The notes beneath the pieces are model-generated. The model was not told the origin of the DNA. It worked only from the letters and a program-made list of their open reading frames with translations, and did not search any database. This document shows, in pieces, positions 1 to 12,700 of a stretch of 64,000 nt of DNA. This DNA comes from Apricaphanius iberus (Eukaryota; Chordata; Actinopteri; Cyprinodontiformes; Aphaniidae), in contig JAPXFQ010001945.1 in NCBI GenBank assembly GCA_028564705.1, forward strand, positions 434,001-498,000. Reading direction: 5' to 3'. The translations under genes were made by a program, and so were the position numbers. Every line of letters begins with the position of its first letter. Position 1 is the stretch's first letter.

Positions 1-1189
1 TGTTGACCCACACTTGTACCTAATGGCAATATAGAGTAACCAGTTAACCGAACAGTGATTTCTTTCCAATACTGTTTTATACTCTCGACTGCTTTGTTTT
101 GTAAAAAATAAAATAAATAAACTCCAAATGATGCAATTGAAGCTGGGTCATTTTAGTATGGTTTCACAGCTTTGGATCATGCCGGCATTCAGGCTCGTTC
201 TCAGTTCGATTACTCTGCAATGTTGAACTTTTATGTTCACACTGTGTAGACTGCGGACATTGGACCCCTGTTTAGAATATTCTACAGCCATGATTCTCAA
301 ACTGTGCTCTCCCTACTGGTATGTGGAGGAAAGTTCTGGATAATTTTTGAAAATAAAATAAATGCAACAAATGTATAATTGACACACAGTGTGGCTGTGG
401 CTTACAGCAATTACCAATTAATAATTATTTTTAGGAGTAAATAAGCCTTCTCTGTTAACTGCTAATAGTTAAAGGGTAGGCCTTTTCTACTGTATGTTTA
501 GGTTGGTCATGGTCATGGTACTAGGAGAGCTCAACATTTTCTCAGGTGGTAGCCACTGTAAAAAGTTTGAGAAATACTTTTCTACAGGATACACTCTGTT
601 GCCCGCCCCATTGAAGTGTACTTAATCTCTTTGATATTGGACTGTTTTTTTAATAAAATATTTAACTAAAATTCTATTCAAATGAATTAAAATGTTAAAC
701 ATTTCACTTTAAGTGTCAATGGGAATGTTGGTTCAAACGTTGTGATTTAGAAACAGAGGTTCATGGGAAAATTTTTCTTACAAAAAAAAAGTAAATTGAA
801 AGAAGATAATCTAAATATTTTAAAGAATACTTCAGTTCTGCTTAGATCTTACAGACTTTTTTTCACCCAAATGTGATGCTTTTCATTAAAATGCTACTTA
901 CAGGCTAAAAAATCCCCCAACCTTTTTAAATGGTGGATAGATCCATAAGTGATATGAGGACCTATAAAACTAGATAGGTACTTACTGGGGTAATCGAGAA
1001 ATTAAACTCTGCAAAGAGTTGCTTATTCTATGTTTTTCAGTTAACAAGCATTTATAGAAAAATAAAAACAGCAGGGTTAGTTCTTTTCCATAATATGGGA
1101 ACAAAAGGTCATGTGAGTTTCCGAAGCTTTCGGAGCTGCAGTTTTTACTAATAAAGCTGCATACTCCTAAATGTGTCCGTCTTGCACTT
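1..1189. other. non-coding A+T-rich flank
   Basis: No exon or repeat was recognised. Several AATAAA motifs (near 105-115, 350 and 652) could belong to the 3'UTR of a gene to the left, but no coding sequence supports this. Confidence 0.3.
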
Positions 1190-2340
1190 TAAAGAATTTT
1201 GACAAATACCAGGCAAACTTAAGAACAGAACTGAGGAGAGAACAAGGTCCCCCTGCTCAAGCCAGTGCATGTCACGGGCCTTGACTTAAGGCCTGTCTAA
1301 AGTTTGGCTATGACCATCTGGATGATCCAGAGGAGGAATGGGAGATGGTCATGTGGTCTGATGAGACAAAAGTGGAGCTTGTTAGTCTAACCTCCACTTA
1401 CGGTGTTTGGAGAAAGAAGAAGGATGAGTACAACCCCTAGAACACCATTCCAACTCTATAGCATGGAGGTGGAAACATCATTCTGTGGGGATGCTTTTCT
1501 GCAAAGGGAATGGGATGACTGCTTCGTATTGAGAAGCAGTCATCGAGCAATCTCCTTCCCTCAGTAAGAGCATTAAAGATGGATCGTGGCTGGGTATTCC
1601 AGCAGGACAACGACCCCAAACACACAGCCAGGGCAACTAAGGAGTGACACCGTAGGAAGCATCTCAAGGTCCTGGAGTGGCATAGCCAATCTCCAGACCT
1701 GAATCCAATCGAAAATCTTTGGAGAGAGCTGAAAGTCTGTGTCGCCCTGAAACCTGAACGCTCTGGAGAAGATCTGTATGGAGGAGTGTGTCAAAATCCC
1801 TGCTGCAGTGTGTGCAAACCTAGTAAAGAACTACATCGGATCTTTGTAATTACAAAGGTTTCTGTACCAAATATTGAGTTCTGTTGTATCAAATACTTAT
1901 TTCATGCAACAGTATTGAAATAAAAAAAATATTACCTGTGATTTTCTGCATTTTTGTTTTAAGATTCTGTCCCTCACAGTTGGGGACTAGCTTTGATACA
2001 AATTACAAACCTCTACATGGTTTGTAAATAGGGGCGACTGTGGCTCAGTGGTAGAGTAGTTGGCTTGCAATCGGAGGGTCGTAGGTTTGATTCCAGCTGC
2101 CTCCAGTCACATGTCGATGTGCCCCTGGGCAAGGCACTTAACCCCCAAATTCTACATTGTCCTACCGAGCCATGTTGGGTGTCGGTGTATGACTGTGATT
2201 GGGTGAATGCGGCTTCAATGTAAAGCGCTTTGAGTGGTCAGTAAGACTAGAAAAGCACTATATAAGTTCAGTCCATTTACATTTAAATGGGGAAAAACTT
2301 CAAAAATCATCAGTGTATCAAGTACTTGGATCTCCCCACT
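1190..2340 (+). mobile_element. Tc1/mariner remnant, 5'-truncated
   Basis: Decayed transposase matching Tc1-type elements of fish: the region around 1316-1380 corresponds to YDHLDDPEEEW...WSDETK, 1600-1640 to [14 protein letters not shown], and 1696-1735 to [15 protein letters not shown]. Many stops and frameshifts show it is dead. The right terminal repeat is interrupted by a SINE at 2030-2284 and resumes up to CTCCCCACT at 2340. Confidence 0.85.
2030..2284 (+). repeat. tRNA-derived SINE nested in the Tc1 end
   Basis: A-box-like TGGCTCAGTGG at 2041-2051 and B-box-like GGTTTGATTCC at 2084-2094 form a tRNA-like head. The tail reads AAAGCGCTTTGAGTGG...AGAAAAGCACTATATAAG, common in fish SINE-like repeats. 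A short AAAT is present on both sides (2026-2029, 2285-2288). Confidence 0.75.
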
Positions 2341-3688
2341 TCAGTCTCTTTATTGAAATGAATTGTAGAATATCCAGCTCTTGCAGTTGGCCCTGCTTAA
2401 GGAGAGAATTCCACAGCAATCATTGTAAAATAATCCAGATATTTGAAATGTTGAATCCAAGCACATAACAGAAGAAAGACGGATATAAATTGCAAGGATG
2501 GCTACAGATTTGAGGAGCGATAAGGAAAGTTAATTTATTCCAAAGACCAAACCTTTTGAGAAACATAATTTTTATGTTTCTATTTACCAAAGTGATAAAG
2601 AAAATAAAAACTGAAGTCAGTTCTTAAAATTCATAGTTTTGATCCAAGTGCAGTTTTTAATTGAATAACAAAAATTTATCTGAAAGTCCCCAAACTGCAC
2701 CCCTGATTGTTTCTGTAATTGACCTATTATCAGAATAGTCTGAGTTATGATTTATAAGCATGTCAAGTGTCCTAACCTTAAGGCCAAATGTAACAAAATG
2801 TCGAGCAACCATTTTCTTTAGGTTAGAATATAAGCCTCATTTTGCTGTTTGTTTCTTTCCTAAAATTGTTTATGCAGCTCAAGTCGTAGCAACAACAAAA
2901 AAATCCAGCATATCTAATGAATTGGAAACTTGCGTCAAAAGGTATCATGGCGCCATCTAGCGGCTAACAAGATTCTATATTCACTTGGTAAGCAATGACT
3001 CCAGCTTTGGAGCTTACATGCGAGTCTTAACATCCCTTAGGACATGTAAAACAAATTTCTGCAAAGCATACAAATAGAAGTACAATCAACACAGAGTTCA
3101 CAGATCCATAGTAATATATATTTTAAGGACAGTTCAAGAAAATACAGTTTTAAAGTCAAGCACTGCAAGGATCGAAATCGAAAGAAAAAGTTCAAGTCTA
3201 AAACAAACCCCCATTTACATAAAAAACATCTCCATATCTGAAATATTACATTAAACCACAACCTGAACAGACAAGTCAGAAAATGCAGGTTCACTTTAAA
3301 GAAGAGGAAATACAATAAATAATTAGAAATACTAACAGTGTCATTCAAGATAAATTATATGCCTTGCTGGAAAGCATCACATTCTCTCACAATTATGTCA
3401 AAAGATAAATATTTCTGTTTCACTTCTTCGCTTTCTGAAAACACTTCAGATTTCTTAGTGCTTTAAACAGACATTCAGCTGTCTCCAGAGAAATGTTCAA
3501 ACACAGTTGTTTATGGACATCCAAGATACTTTATACATCTTTAATCTTTCCAGGTTAGAAAGTGTTTGGTGCAAACATAATGATAAGAAGACAGGTCTAG
3601 CACAGTGAGTTTTTTTTGTGTTTTTTCCTCCTCCACAAACCAGGGGATGCTTCTAGAATAAGACCAGTCCATTTTTGAAGTGGTCAGT
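2341..3688. other. 3' flank of hid1
   Basis: A+T-rich, no convincing ORF. The part next to the stop is likely hid1 3'UTR on the minus strand. It contains the CTCF-like site at 2949-2963. Confidence 0.4.
2949..2963 (-). promoter_or_regulatory. CTCF-like site
   Basis: The minus strand reads CCGCTAGATGGCGCC, a near match to the core CTCF consensus. It lies about 0.7 kb beyond the hid1 stop. Confidence 0.5.
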
Positions 3689-3752
3689 TTACATTCTCTG
3701 GATCTCAAAAAGGCGCACATCAGTGTCATACCAGATGGGAGGATCCACATTA
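3689..3752 (-). CDS. hid1: hid1 coding exon 19 and stop
   Basis: Encodes NVDPPIWYDTDVRLFEIQRM followed by TAA (3689-3691). The C-terminus matches the family end FEIQR plus a hydrophobic residue. Confidence 0.95.
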
Positions 3753-6700
3753 CTAAAAACAAACCATGAAATAGCACAATTAAAATAGTTTAGATAACAG
3801 GGAGGAAAGATGTTGACAGATAATTCTTTGTAAAATTAGGAAACTCTTAATCAGTACGATATAACCAAAATCACAGTACCACAAGCTCAACGTTTGGTCA
3901 CAGATGTCTTTATTAATGCATGCTAATGTATAAATTGTATTTGTATATGTTTGATTTGAAGAAAGTGGTAATTAAGTAAAGACAAAAAAAATCTCAGTAG
4001 TAGTAGTGATCACTTCTAATGTGTTTATGACCTTCTCCTGTTTCTTTCATTTTTGTCCAACACTTTGCTTTGCATTTATTTGCATAGGTGTCTAAACAAT
4101 GAAACAAAGGGAGCATCAGGTACCCCATTTTCAACAGAAGAGGTACAAATTATTTTTTTAGTCCCTCCTAAGATAAACATTAGTCCCGTCCTCCTTCATC
4201 TTAGGTTTGACTCCATATTTTCCTAAATTTTGGCCCCTCATTCTACACAATAATCTGGTGCACGTGTCTATGTGTAAAAATGTGCTGTCTGTCTGTTACA
4301 ATATTACATAGATATTTGCTTGACTTACCGTAAGTAAACAACACCCCACATGTAAGTGCGAAACCACATGGCAGTGCCGGCGTTGGCTTGATACTTCCTG
4401 ATAAGGATGGGGTGTGGAACTGGCAACAGGCCCACTAACGTCCCATGCTGAAGAAACTTCAGGATTTCCGATTCATCTGTTAGGCCCCTGCAATGAAACA
4501 AGAAGCAGATAATTTTATTTCTGACAATATTTTTTTAAAAGGTTCAAAGAGACTATTGTACTTCAGGACAGGAAACTGACTTGTCAATGCAGATCTTCTC
4601 CACCTGGGGAACTAGTACTTGTAGAAGACGCATGATGGTCTGCAGGGGCAACTTGCACTTCCAAGATAGGATCTGGAACATAAGAAATATTTAATTATTT
4701 TTCTTTACATTGTTAAATATCACACACACATTGTTAAATATCAAAAATTTATCTAAAAGTTTATCTAAAAACAGATGTTTTAAAGTTTTCTAACCCATTC
4801 TGGTGTAGGAGCCCATAATGACGTTGAAGAGGCACTTGACAAACGCCTTCTTTCCATTTCTGCTTCAGTGTAAAAAACATCCTGATAATACCAAGAAACA
4901 GATTAATAAATTTGCCATGACATTTACGGAAAAAACATGAAGACAATAACACACTGACTTCAGTGTCTCTCCCTGAATTTGACTCTGTGTCACTGGTTCC
5001 AGCAGCTGCACTTTGGTCTAAGCGGACTGTCCGTGGAGAGTCTAACTTTGAGACGGACACCATGGTCCCATCCTCAGATACCTGCGACTTCTCAGTCAGT
5101 TTATCAATCCCTAAAAGAGGTCAGGGACAGAGCAATAATTAAAAGAGAGAGGGCAGTGACATCTCACTGAAAAAAGGTTGGCCTCAAAAGCTGGAGAACC
5201 AGTTGGACTCATGCTTACTGTCGTGGAGATAGCTATTTACAGTGATACAAGCAGATAGTATGCTTCTTTTTACTATATGTGTTCAAACATTAAAAGATTA
5301 TGTTTACAAATATAGATTAAACTATGTGCGACACTAGTTTATTGAGATACAGTCTGTGGAAAATTCTAAATAGTTAATTTCTTTTATATGGATGCTAGCC
5401 ATATTGTACATTCAAGACAGAGCATCTTTGAAAGCTCCAACTTTCCAGGTATCTGACTTTTCAGTAAAAATAAAATGCAGCATTGAAGAAAAAAAAAATG
5501 TATTCATTTTAATTTGAATTTAAAAAAATCGATTTAAAAAATGTGATTTCTATTTTAGGGACTTGCAAGGAGCTCTACTAATGCAGATGCAAGACATGGA
5601 AAAAGAATATCCGACGGATGAAATTATTCTTCAGCCGGACTTCAATGAGTTGTATTAACTATATTTTATACGCAATAAATGTGGTTCATTTCTATATTTG
5701 CTCATAGTAAGTTTGATTCTGAAAACAAAGTGAGTGACTGAATCTCCATGCATGATCACCCCCAAAATTAAATTATGTATTTCTTGGCAAATTTCTAACA
5801 ATTCCTGAGAGTTTATTGCAAATCTGTCCATAACTTTAGTTTTTTTTTCCTAAAACACAAACCAACGCCAACACGAGCTACTTGGCGGAGGCGATACACT
5901 GTTGACAGAAATATTCTGTCAAAGTAAAACCATTTCAATGATGCAGTTCCCCTGTTCTAACACTAGATGCCGTGCATTACGGACAACTAAATGTGTACTT
6001 ATATTCAGGAACATTTCTACGCACAGATGTGTGTTCTTTTGTATTTTATGCAAAAGAACACAGATCTGTTACCATCAAGAAAAGGAAGTGACTTCTGGAG
6101 GTTTCCTGTGCTATCCAGTAAATTCATTTTGATTTAAAATGGACTGAAGCAGACTGAATAGAATAAAATCATACGTATTGTTTAACAAAAACATAATTCC
6201 CCGTGTATCTAGGATACAAGGAATTATGTAAGAAATGAAAGCCATCATGAGAGCATATTTTCCAATGCCACCATCGTTAAACAGTGTCATGATATGAATA
6301 TCCAGGGCCTAAACTGGCCAGCCGGTTATCAAATATGTCATCAGGTTAAAAAATTAAAGCGTTATGCAATACAAAAGGATGATTAGGCGTCTGACCAGCA
6401 GGAACACATTTAGCTTTCAAAAAAGGAACTTATTTCCAAACATTGTTTTTATAAAAAGGGTTTATTAAACATTTAAATGTTTTGTGCAGCTAAATGAGTG
6501 TTTATGCCCCATCAACTAAGGAGGCTTCCATATGAATTATGTAATAGTTGAATGAAAAATATTTAGTTGAAATGAGAGTACCTGGGATAGCGACTAGGCT
6601 GGTCTTCAGTGTACCCGGCTCTGCTGCCACCGCAGGGTGGGAGCCCTCCATGGACACCGTCTCTTGGGAGCTTGTGCGCGAAATCACATCTGGTGACTTC

Positions 6701-9700
6701 TTCTTCCTCTGCAAAGCCTTTTGGATAGTAGCAGGGTCAGAGGGCAGATTGGCCAGCTGGTGGAACACGTTGCGTTTGCGGATTATAGCATAGACAAGAT
6801 TGCAGTTTCCTGGCATGGAGATAAAAAAAACATTTATAAAAAAGGCAGATTCAAGAAAATTTAGCCACAGAATGGACCGAGCTTACCATCAAACTGGTAC
6901 TGGATAATATTGTTGAAAGCCTCGAGAAGGAAGAAGACAAGGTGATGGTTCTGAACAGCAGAGAAAAGAAACCAGGTGGTGGAGAAGGCCTCCAGCAGGT
7001 GGAGCAGTTTATTGGCAGCTACCATAGACAGGCTCTTAAGGTAGGGGGAAACTAATAGAAGAACAGAGGCAATACTTTGAATATTATTATTTGAATTGAT
7101 TACATATGAGAACTGTTAAGGGATTTAACAATAAATAAATAAATAAATAAATAGGCAAATACCATTTACAATAATGGTGAGCAGGCAGTCAAAGAGAGGT
7201 TGGAGGCGCTGGTGTCCTGTAGTGATAATCTTGTGAAAAACCTATAAAAACAGAGAAAAGGTAAGATGTCACATGATTCCAATCAGCAGTAGTTATTAGT
7301 TTTCATGATGAAGCATCCTGTCTCACCACTATAAGCAGGTCTGCGTGTGTCCCTGTGAACACTGGGATGTCCATCGGAACATGGATGGAATACGGCTTAT
7401 TCAAGCGCACGCCAAAGTTCCTCTCACCGCTCAGCAGGAGCAAAATAAACACACCGATGTGCATGAGTCCAACACGAGCTGTAACCAAAACATATCACAC
7501 TAAAGCTGCATTCAGACCGCATCCGTTGGATACGTCGAGCAACGCATCCAACAGATGAAGCTTGAAGTATGTACTTTTTGGCTTCCATAGCCTGCTTCTG
7601 AGGAAAAAACTATGCATGGGCGGGGCTTCCTCTGTTGCCGCACGTTCTGCACTATGGTGGATTGTAACGAGAGAGTGGCTTGGCTTTATTTGCTAGATAA
7701 AGCTAGACAACGTTGACATCGGGTGCATTAGCGCCCATTCTTCACGTGCGTCTTAGTTTGGGGAGTTTAACTATTTGCTCCAGGAGCTGCGTATGGATGA
7801 GGTTCGCTTTCAGTGCTACTTCCGTCTGTCCCGCGTCTAATTTTACGACCTCCTGGGCCGCATCAGAGCTCAAATCTCACACCAGGACACCAACTACAGG
7901 TTTTCTGTTCCTCCTTAGGAGCGTCTGTCCATCTGACTTCGGTAAGTGTTTTTTCAGATTTTTTAAATCTGCGTTTGTTGAAAATGTTTTCACTGGACCC
8001 GCGCTTCATTCAAGATAAGTGTATAGTGACATAACTACATTGAGACGGTCTGATTGGTTGCCGCACTGCGTTAACTCCGTCAGATCCGTCAAAAGCTCAG
8101 CTAACTGAACTTCTGTGACGCATGCGTTGAAACGTTGCCGTATGAAACGCAAGCGTCGTTGACAGAGCCAACGTACTCAACGCAACCCAGAGCCCTTGAC
8201 GGACCTCTGACGTACTCTGCCATAGACTTTACATGTAATCTTGCCGCAACTGACGCTGACGCATGGGATTGGTCTGAATGCAGCATAAAAGGCATTGTTC
8301 TCTAATTAGCAAGTATGGGACATGCATTTGTCTACACCTCCCCCAAAGTTGATACTTTCTAGAAACACCCTTTACCTAATAGCTGCCAGTATGTCATCAT
8401 TAGCTGCAAAATTAATGTAGACATTTTTATTCAATTGCACCACAAAACTAATTTTATCATTTTTAATCGTAAAATAAAATATAAATAAAACAATGCATCA
8501 TAATGCATAGCTTAATGAATTATTCAGTTTTGGTCTATAACATAAAATGAAATCCCCAAAAAATCCATACAAGTTTGTGGATTTTACATAAACAAAGGGG
8601 TTGGTGATGAAGAATTGCATGCATTCCTTCTCAGCTGCCAAGATTAATTTTGGTAATGTTAAAAGATACAATATCCTAAAAATGTAGGTTTTTTTATAGC
8701 AATAAAACCTACTTGATATTTATTAGTTTGTATATATTTGTTATATAAATACATTTTTGATTATCTAAAATAGGTTTGCTCTATATAACCAAAAAGAAGA
8801 CTTACATTGATCAGCCCTGGCATCGTTCAGGTAATAGAGAATCGGAACAAGAACATCAAGGACATCACTGCTCTTCAGGACAAAAAACAAGAATTTCTGT
8901 GGAGTGAGGCATAAAACAAAATTGTGTTAATAAAAATGCAGACTCCACTAATGTCTAACTTTATCTGAGTGCCGTTCAACCTTATTAAAGTCGCACAGTT
9001 TCCAGAAAAGCACCAACAACTCTTGGTGGAACTGGATTTTCTTGGTGGAGTGGGGAAGGTACGTCTGAGTCAGAGGATTGGTCAGGAGACGAGCCAGGCC
9101 CTTCAGCACAAAGTCATAGTCCTACAAATGGAGGAGTATAAAGATAACTTTCAATAAAAAACAAGTGACAAAAAAATTGGCATTCATTTTAAAGAGACCA
9201 ACAAGCAAACCTCTTCTCTGTGAATCCTGGACAAGTAATTCACAAAGAGATTTTCAGGGCCAGCGTTCTGTACACAGATCGAGAGATTTTTTTTAAAGGA
9301 TATAGAGAAACACCGTCAACAGGTTGACACTCTTTGTTACTCTGTCACCATACCTCTAGCTCCTCTATGCTGGATGAAGAAGCAGCAGGACGGGGAACTC
9401 CTCCATCATGCTCCAATGCCACGATAAGAATCTGTACTGCTTGCTCCACCAGCTGTTCCCGGTAGTCTGCGAATAGCAGGTGGTTGTAGGGGATACCGTA
9501 GCCCACCGGATCATATGCACAGACCACATTAAGGAGAGACGTGAACAGAGGCAGAGCATGTCTAAGGGGAAAAAACATGAAGAGGCTATTAGATTATGAG
9601 CCAAAAGTGAATCTCAGTAAATATGTTCCTGCATGTTGTGTTTTGGCAACTTTGTCAAGTACGCAGGCAAAATTATGATTTTTTTTATTTTTTATGTGGC

Positions 9701-12700
9701 AACATATTAAAATGATGATGTGAAAAAGCAACTATCACTATGAAATGTATTTTACTTTGTTTTTTTTAAGTAGCCCAACATTAAACTCTAAACTTTATTT
9801 TCAAATCCTGACTCCAATCTCACCATAAAAAGAAGCTAACTGCTTCAATTTAGATGTAGCAAGAGCTACGGACTGAAAGTGTTTCCAGCTTGGCTGTTTA
9901 CGTTCTTTGTGATTTTTGTGTTTGCAAGAGACATTCAAAAAAGATGCTAACAGTAATTTGTTTTGAGACGTAGTGTCCCCTTGCATAGGTCAAAATTCTG
10001 ACAGAGGTTTTTTTATTGCTATTCTTCAATTTTCTATTATTTTTAGAGGAAAAAATACATTCCATTAGCTGTACACCATAAATAATGGAATTTGTAATCA
10101 AAACTTTAAATACATCATTCTGATACTTGTGATGAATCTACATCTTAAGTTTTGCATTTGGAATTAAATTAATTTAAGTCTTCTATGATAATCTAGTTTA
10201 AAGGGATCCTACTCTATATGTCCATGTTTATTTACAAATGTGGAACAACCATATAAAAGCCTGTTAACCTATTTTCTGTGGAGCAGAAGAACGTGACCCA
10301 TGGGTTGAGGACGCTGTTGTCTGGTGAAGGAGGAAGGTACATAGCCTCTGAGAAGCAGGTTAGTAACAATCTCAGCAGCTCTGCCCTGAAAATAAAAAAA
10401 ATGGTTATGTGACAGAAAGGGGTTCAAGAAAATCATATTTTTTTAATTTAAATGTTGTCAGGTGAAGATGTTTAAAACTAACTGACCTGTTGAGGTCATG
10501 GATGTAGTTTAGAGGGGGGGACTGTGCAAATCCCACCCCAGCCTCCCAGATGTACTCACAGCTGTCTAAAGACTGCATGTTCTCCACAGAGTCCTTAAAA
10601 TTGTCACAATAAACACTTTAAACTCAATTTCTTTAATTTAACCAAAATGAGTCCACTTTAAACATAAACGAGTAAAACAGGTAATTTTTTTACTTTACTG
10701 ACATTGAAAAAATCCCTATCCGCAGACAAAGTGTTCACTCTAAGGAATGTGTGATATCTTTTTCTATTTTATTTGAAAAAAAGTCACACTTTCTCCTCCT
10801 TTAAAAATATGCATTTTATAATTCAGTTTAAAGTCAAAATGGGAGAAACCCTGGAAAAAGATCACTGCAAGTTTAGGGCTGCTGCCTGATTAGACATTTT
10901 TTTACATTCAGGAGGAGAAAAGTTGATTTCTTCCAAGTGCGGCTAACAGAGCATTATTCGTCGCCATCTCTGCATTCTGCCTTCGGCAAAACTAGAGAGA
11001 CAGGTTAGTGAAGAAACTTCAGATCAGGAAGAAGGAAACATTGCTGAGAAATAGCTCTTACCTTTCAATCATGAGACAAAATGAAAGTAAGTCTGGAAAG
11101 AGTAAGAAACTGTTCCCGACAACATTCTCAACCACAGCTAATTTTACTGCTGGGAAAATGACAATTGAATGGTATGGCATGCTGCACAGTGTTGGGTACT
11201 CACAGGGCCTCTCCTGTGACTGTGCACAGTGAAGTCTGGGCAGAAGAGCAGGTCAGCGATTGCCAGGAGAAGCGACTCAGCCAGTGGTCGGGCTCCATCA
11301 TCGTCATCCAGTTCATCTGTCTGGAAAATTATGGATACAAGAGGCTTTATCTACATGTCAAAACTCTCTTCTGTTCAAATTAATAATTCATTATGATCTA
11401 AAATAGAAAAGAGCTTGTAGAATTTTAACAAAGGAAACTATTTAGCTCTGTTATACGTGTCTCTGTTGTGTACGGAAAAAGGGCCAAAAAGAATGAAAAA
11501 TCAACTAAAAGTAGGTCAACACAAAGAAAAGATATAATTTACAACCTTAGTGTTCATTAAATGCAATTGCACAAGATCACTGAAAAGAAACCGCTGAGGA
11601 AGCTTCAAGTGCTTAGAAGGAACACAACAAGAAATTGCTGTTGGAACCTCTCATGACATTTGTATATCATGACCAAAAAGAGACACCCTGAGCCCATTTA
11701 GATGATAGCATATTTTTACTGGGTGATCTGATCACCTGAACAGCTCTTAATACAAGTGTAACTCCGTACCATTCTCTGGCCAAGAACTCACTCTGAACCC
11801 CACCAATGGACCATCCAATGAACTGATGTGAATCCCGTCATGTAGCGGAGTTATAACCTGAATGTTTCTATGTCGAAATCAACCCATAGTGGGATTTTTC
11901 TATCTCCATGTCTCAATTTGACCGTTTCCTACTTCCATTTCGCACCCGTAAAAAAAAAAAAAAAAAAATTTGTTTATCTTATATTTTGTACTCAACAATT
12001 TTCATGACTTATTAGGATAGAAATCCTTAAAACCTCTGAAATCTCATTTAACTAAATTTAATTATATTTCATTTTCTGAAAACAATTTACACTCGCGTTG
12101 ATTCCAATCCTTGTTTGGAGCAGCTGAATCTTAAACAAATATTACACATTATCGCCACTGATAAACGCAAAATTCCTCCAGGCAACTTTCTTTTTCAGAT
12201 ATTTACTGGATTCACATATACGTATTTATTTTTTAATATATTGTAGCTAAATTAAAGATAGTTACTTTAAAATCATACCTGAGCAAGTAAAGTAAGAAAT
12301 CCCTGAGCTACCCAGTTACAAAAAAGCAAACAAGTGAAAGGTACGACATACCAAAGACTACAAAGACACATAAAATGACAAAGAAAAACACAAAAAAAGA
12401 GATACAAATTATATAAAATAGAAATATTCATAAAGCTAAAGGTAAAATAATGGAAGGAGAACTATTGCAAAACCTAACAAGAGAGCTACAAGGACAATCC
12501 CTAATAAATACAGTATGACTGTAAGGAAACCCAAATGTTCCCAATAGAAACATAAAAACAAAAGGGGCTCAAAAGATGTGAAACATCATGAGGAAAATGC
12601 TTGTATTGATCTACTTATATAAACATTGTTTTCACTCCTAGCTTACCACTCTTACCACTCACCCCAGCATGTCCAGCACCAGGCACTGTTGACCAGAAGA

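Noticed and set aside
2031..2105. functional tRNA gene
   Set aside because: The A and B boxes are present, but the body continues into a SINE-type tail and the acceptor stem does not pair.
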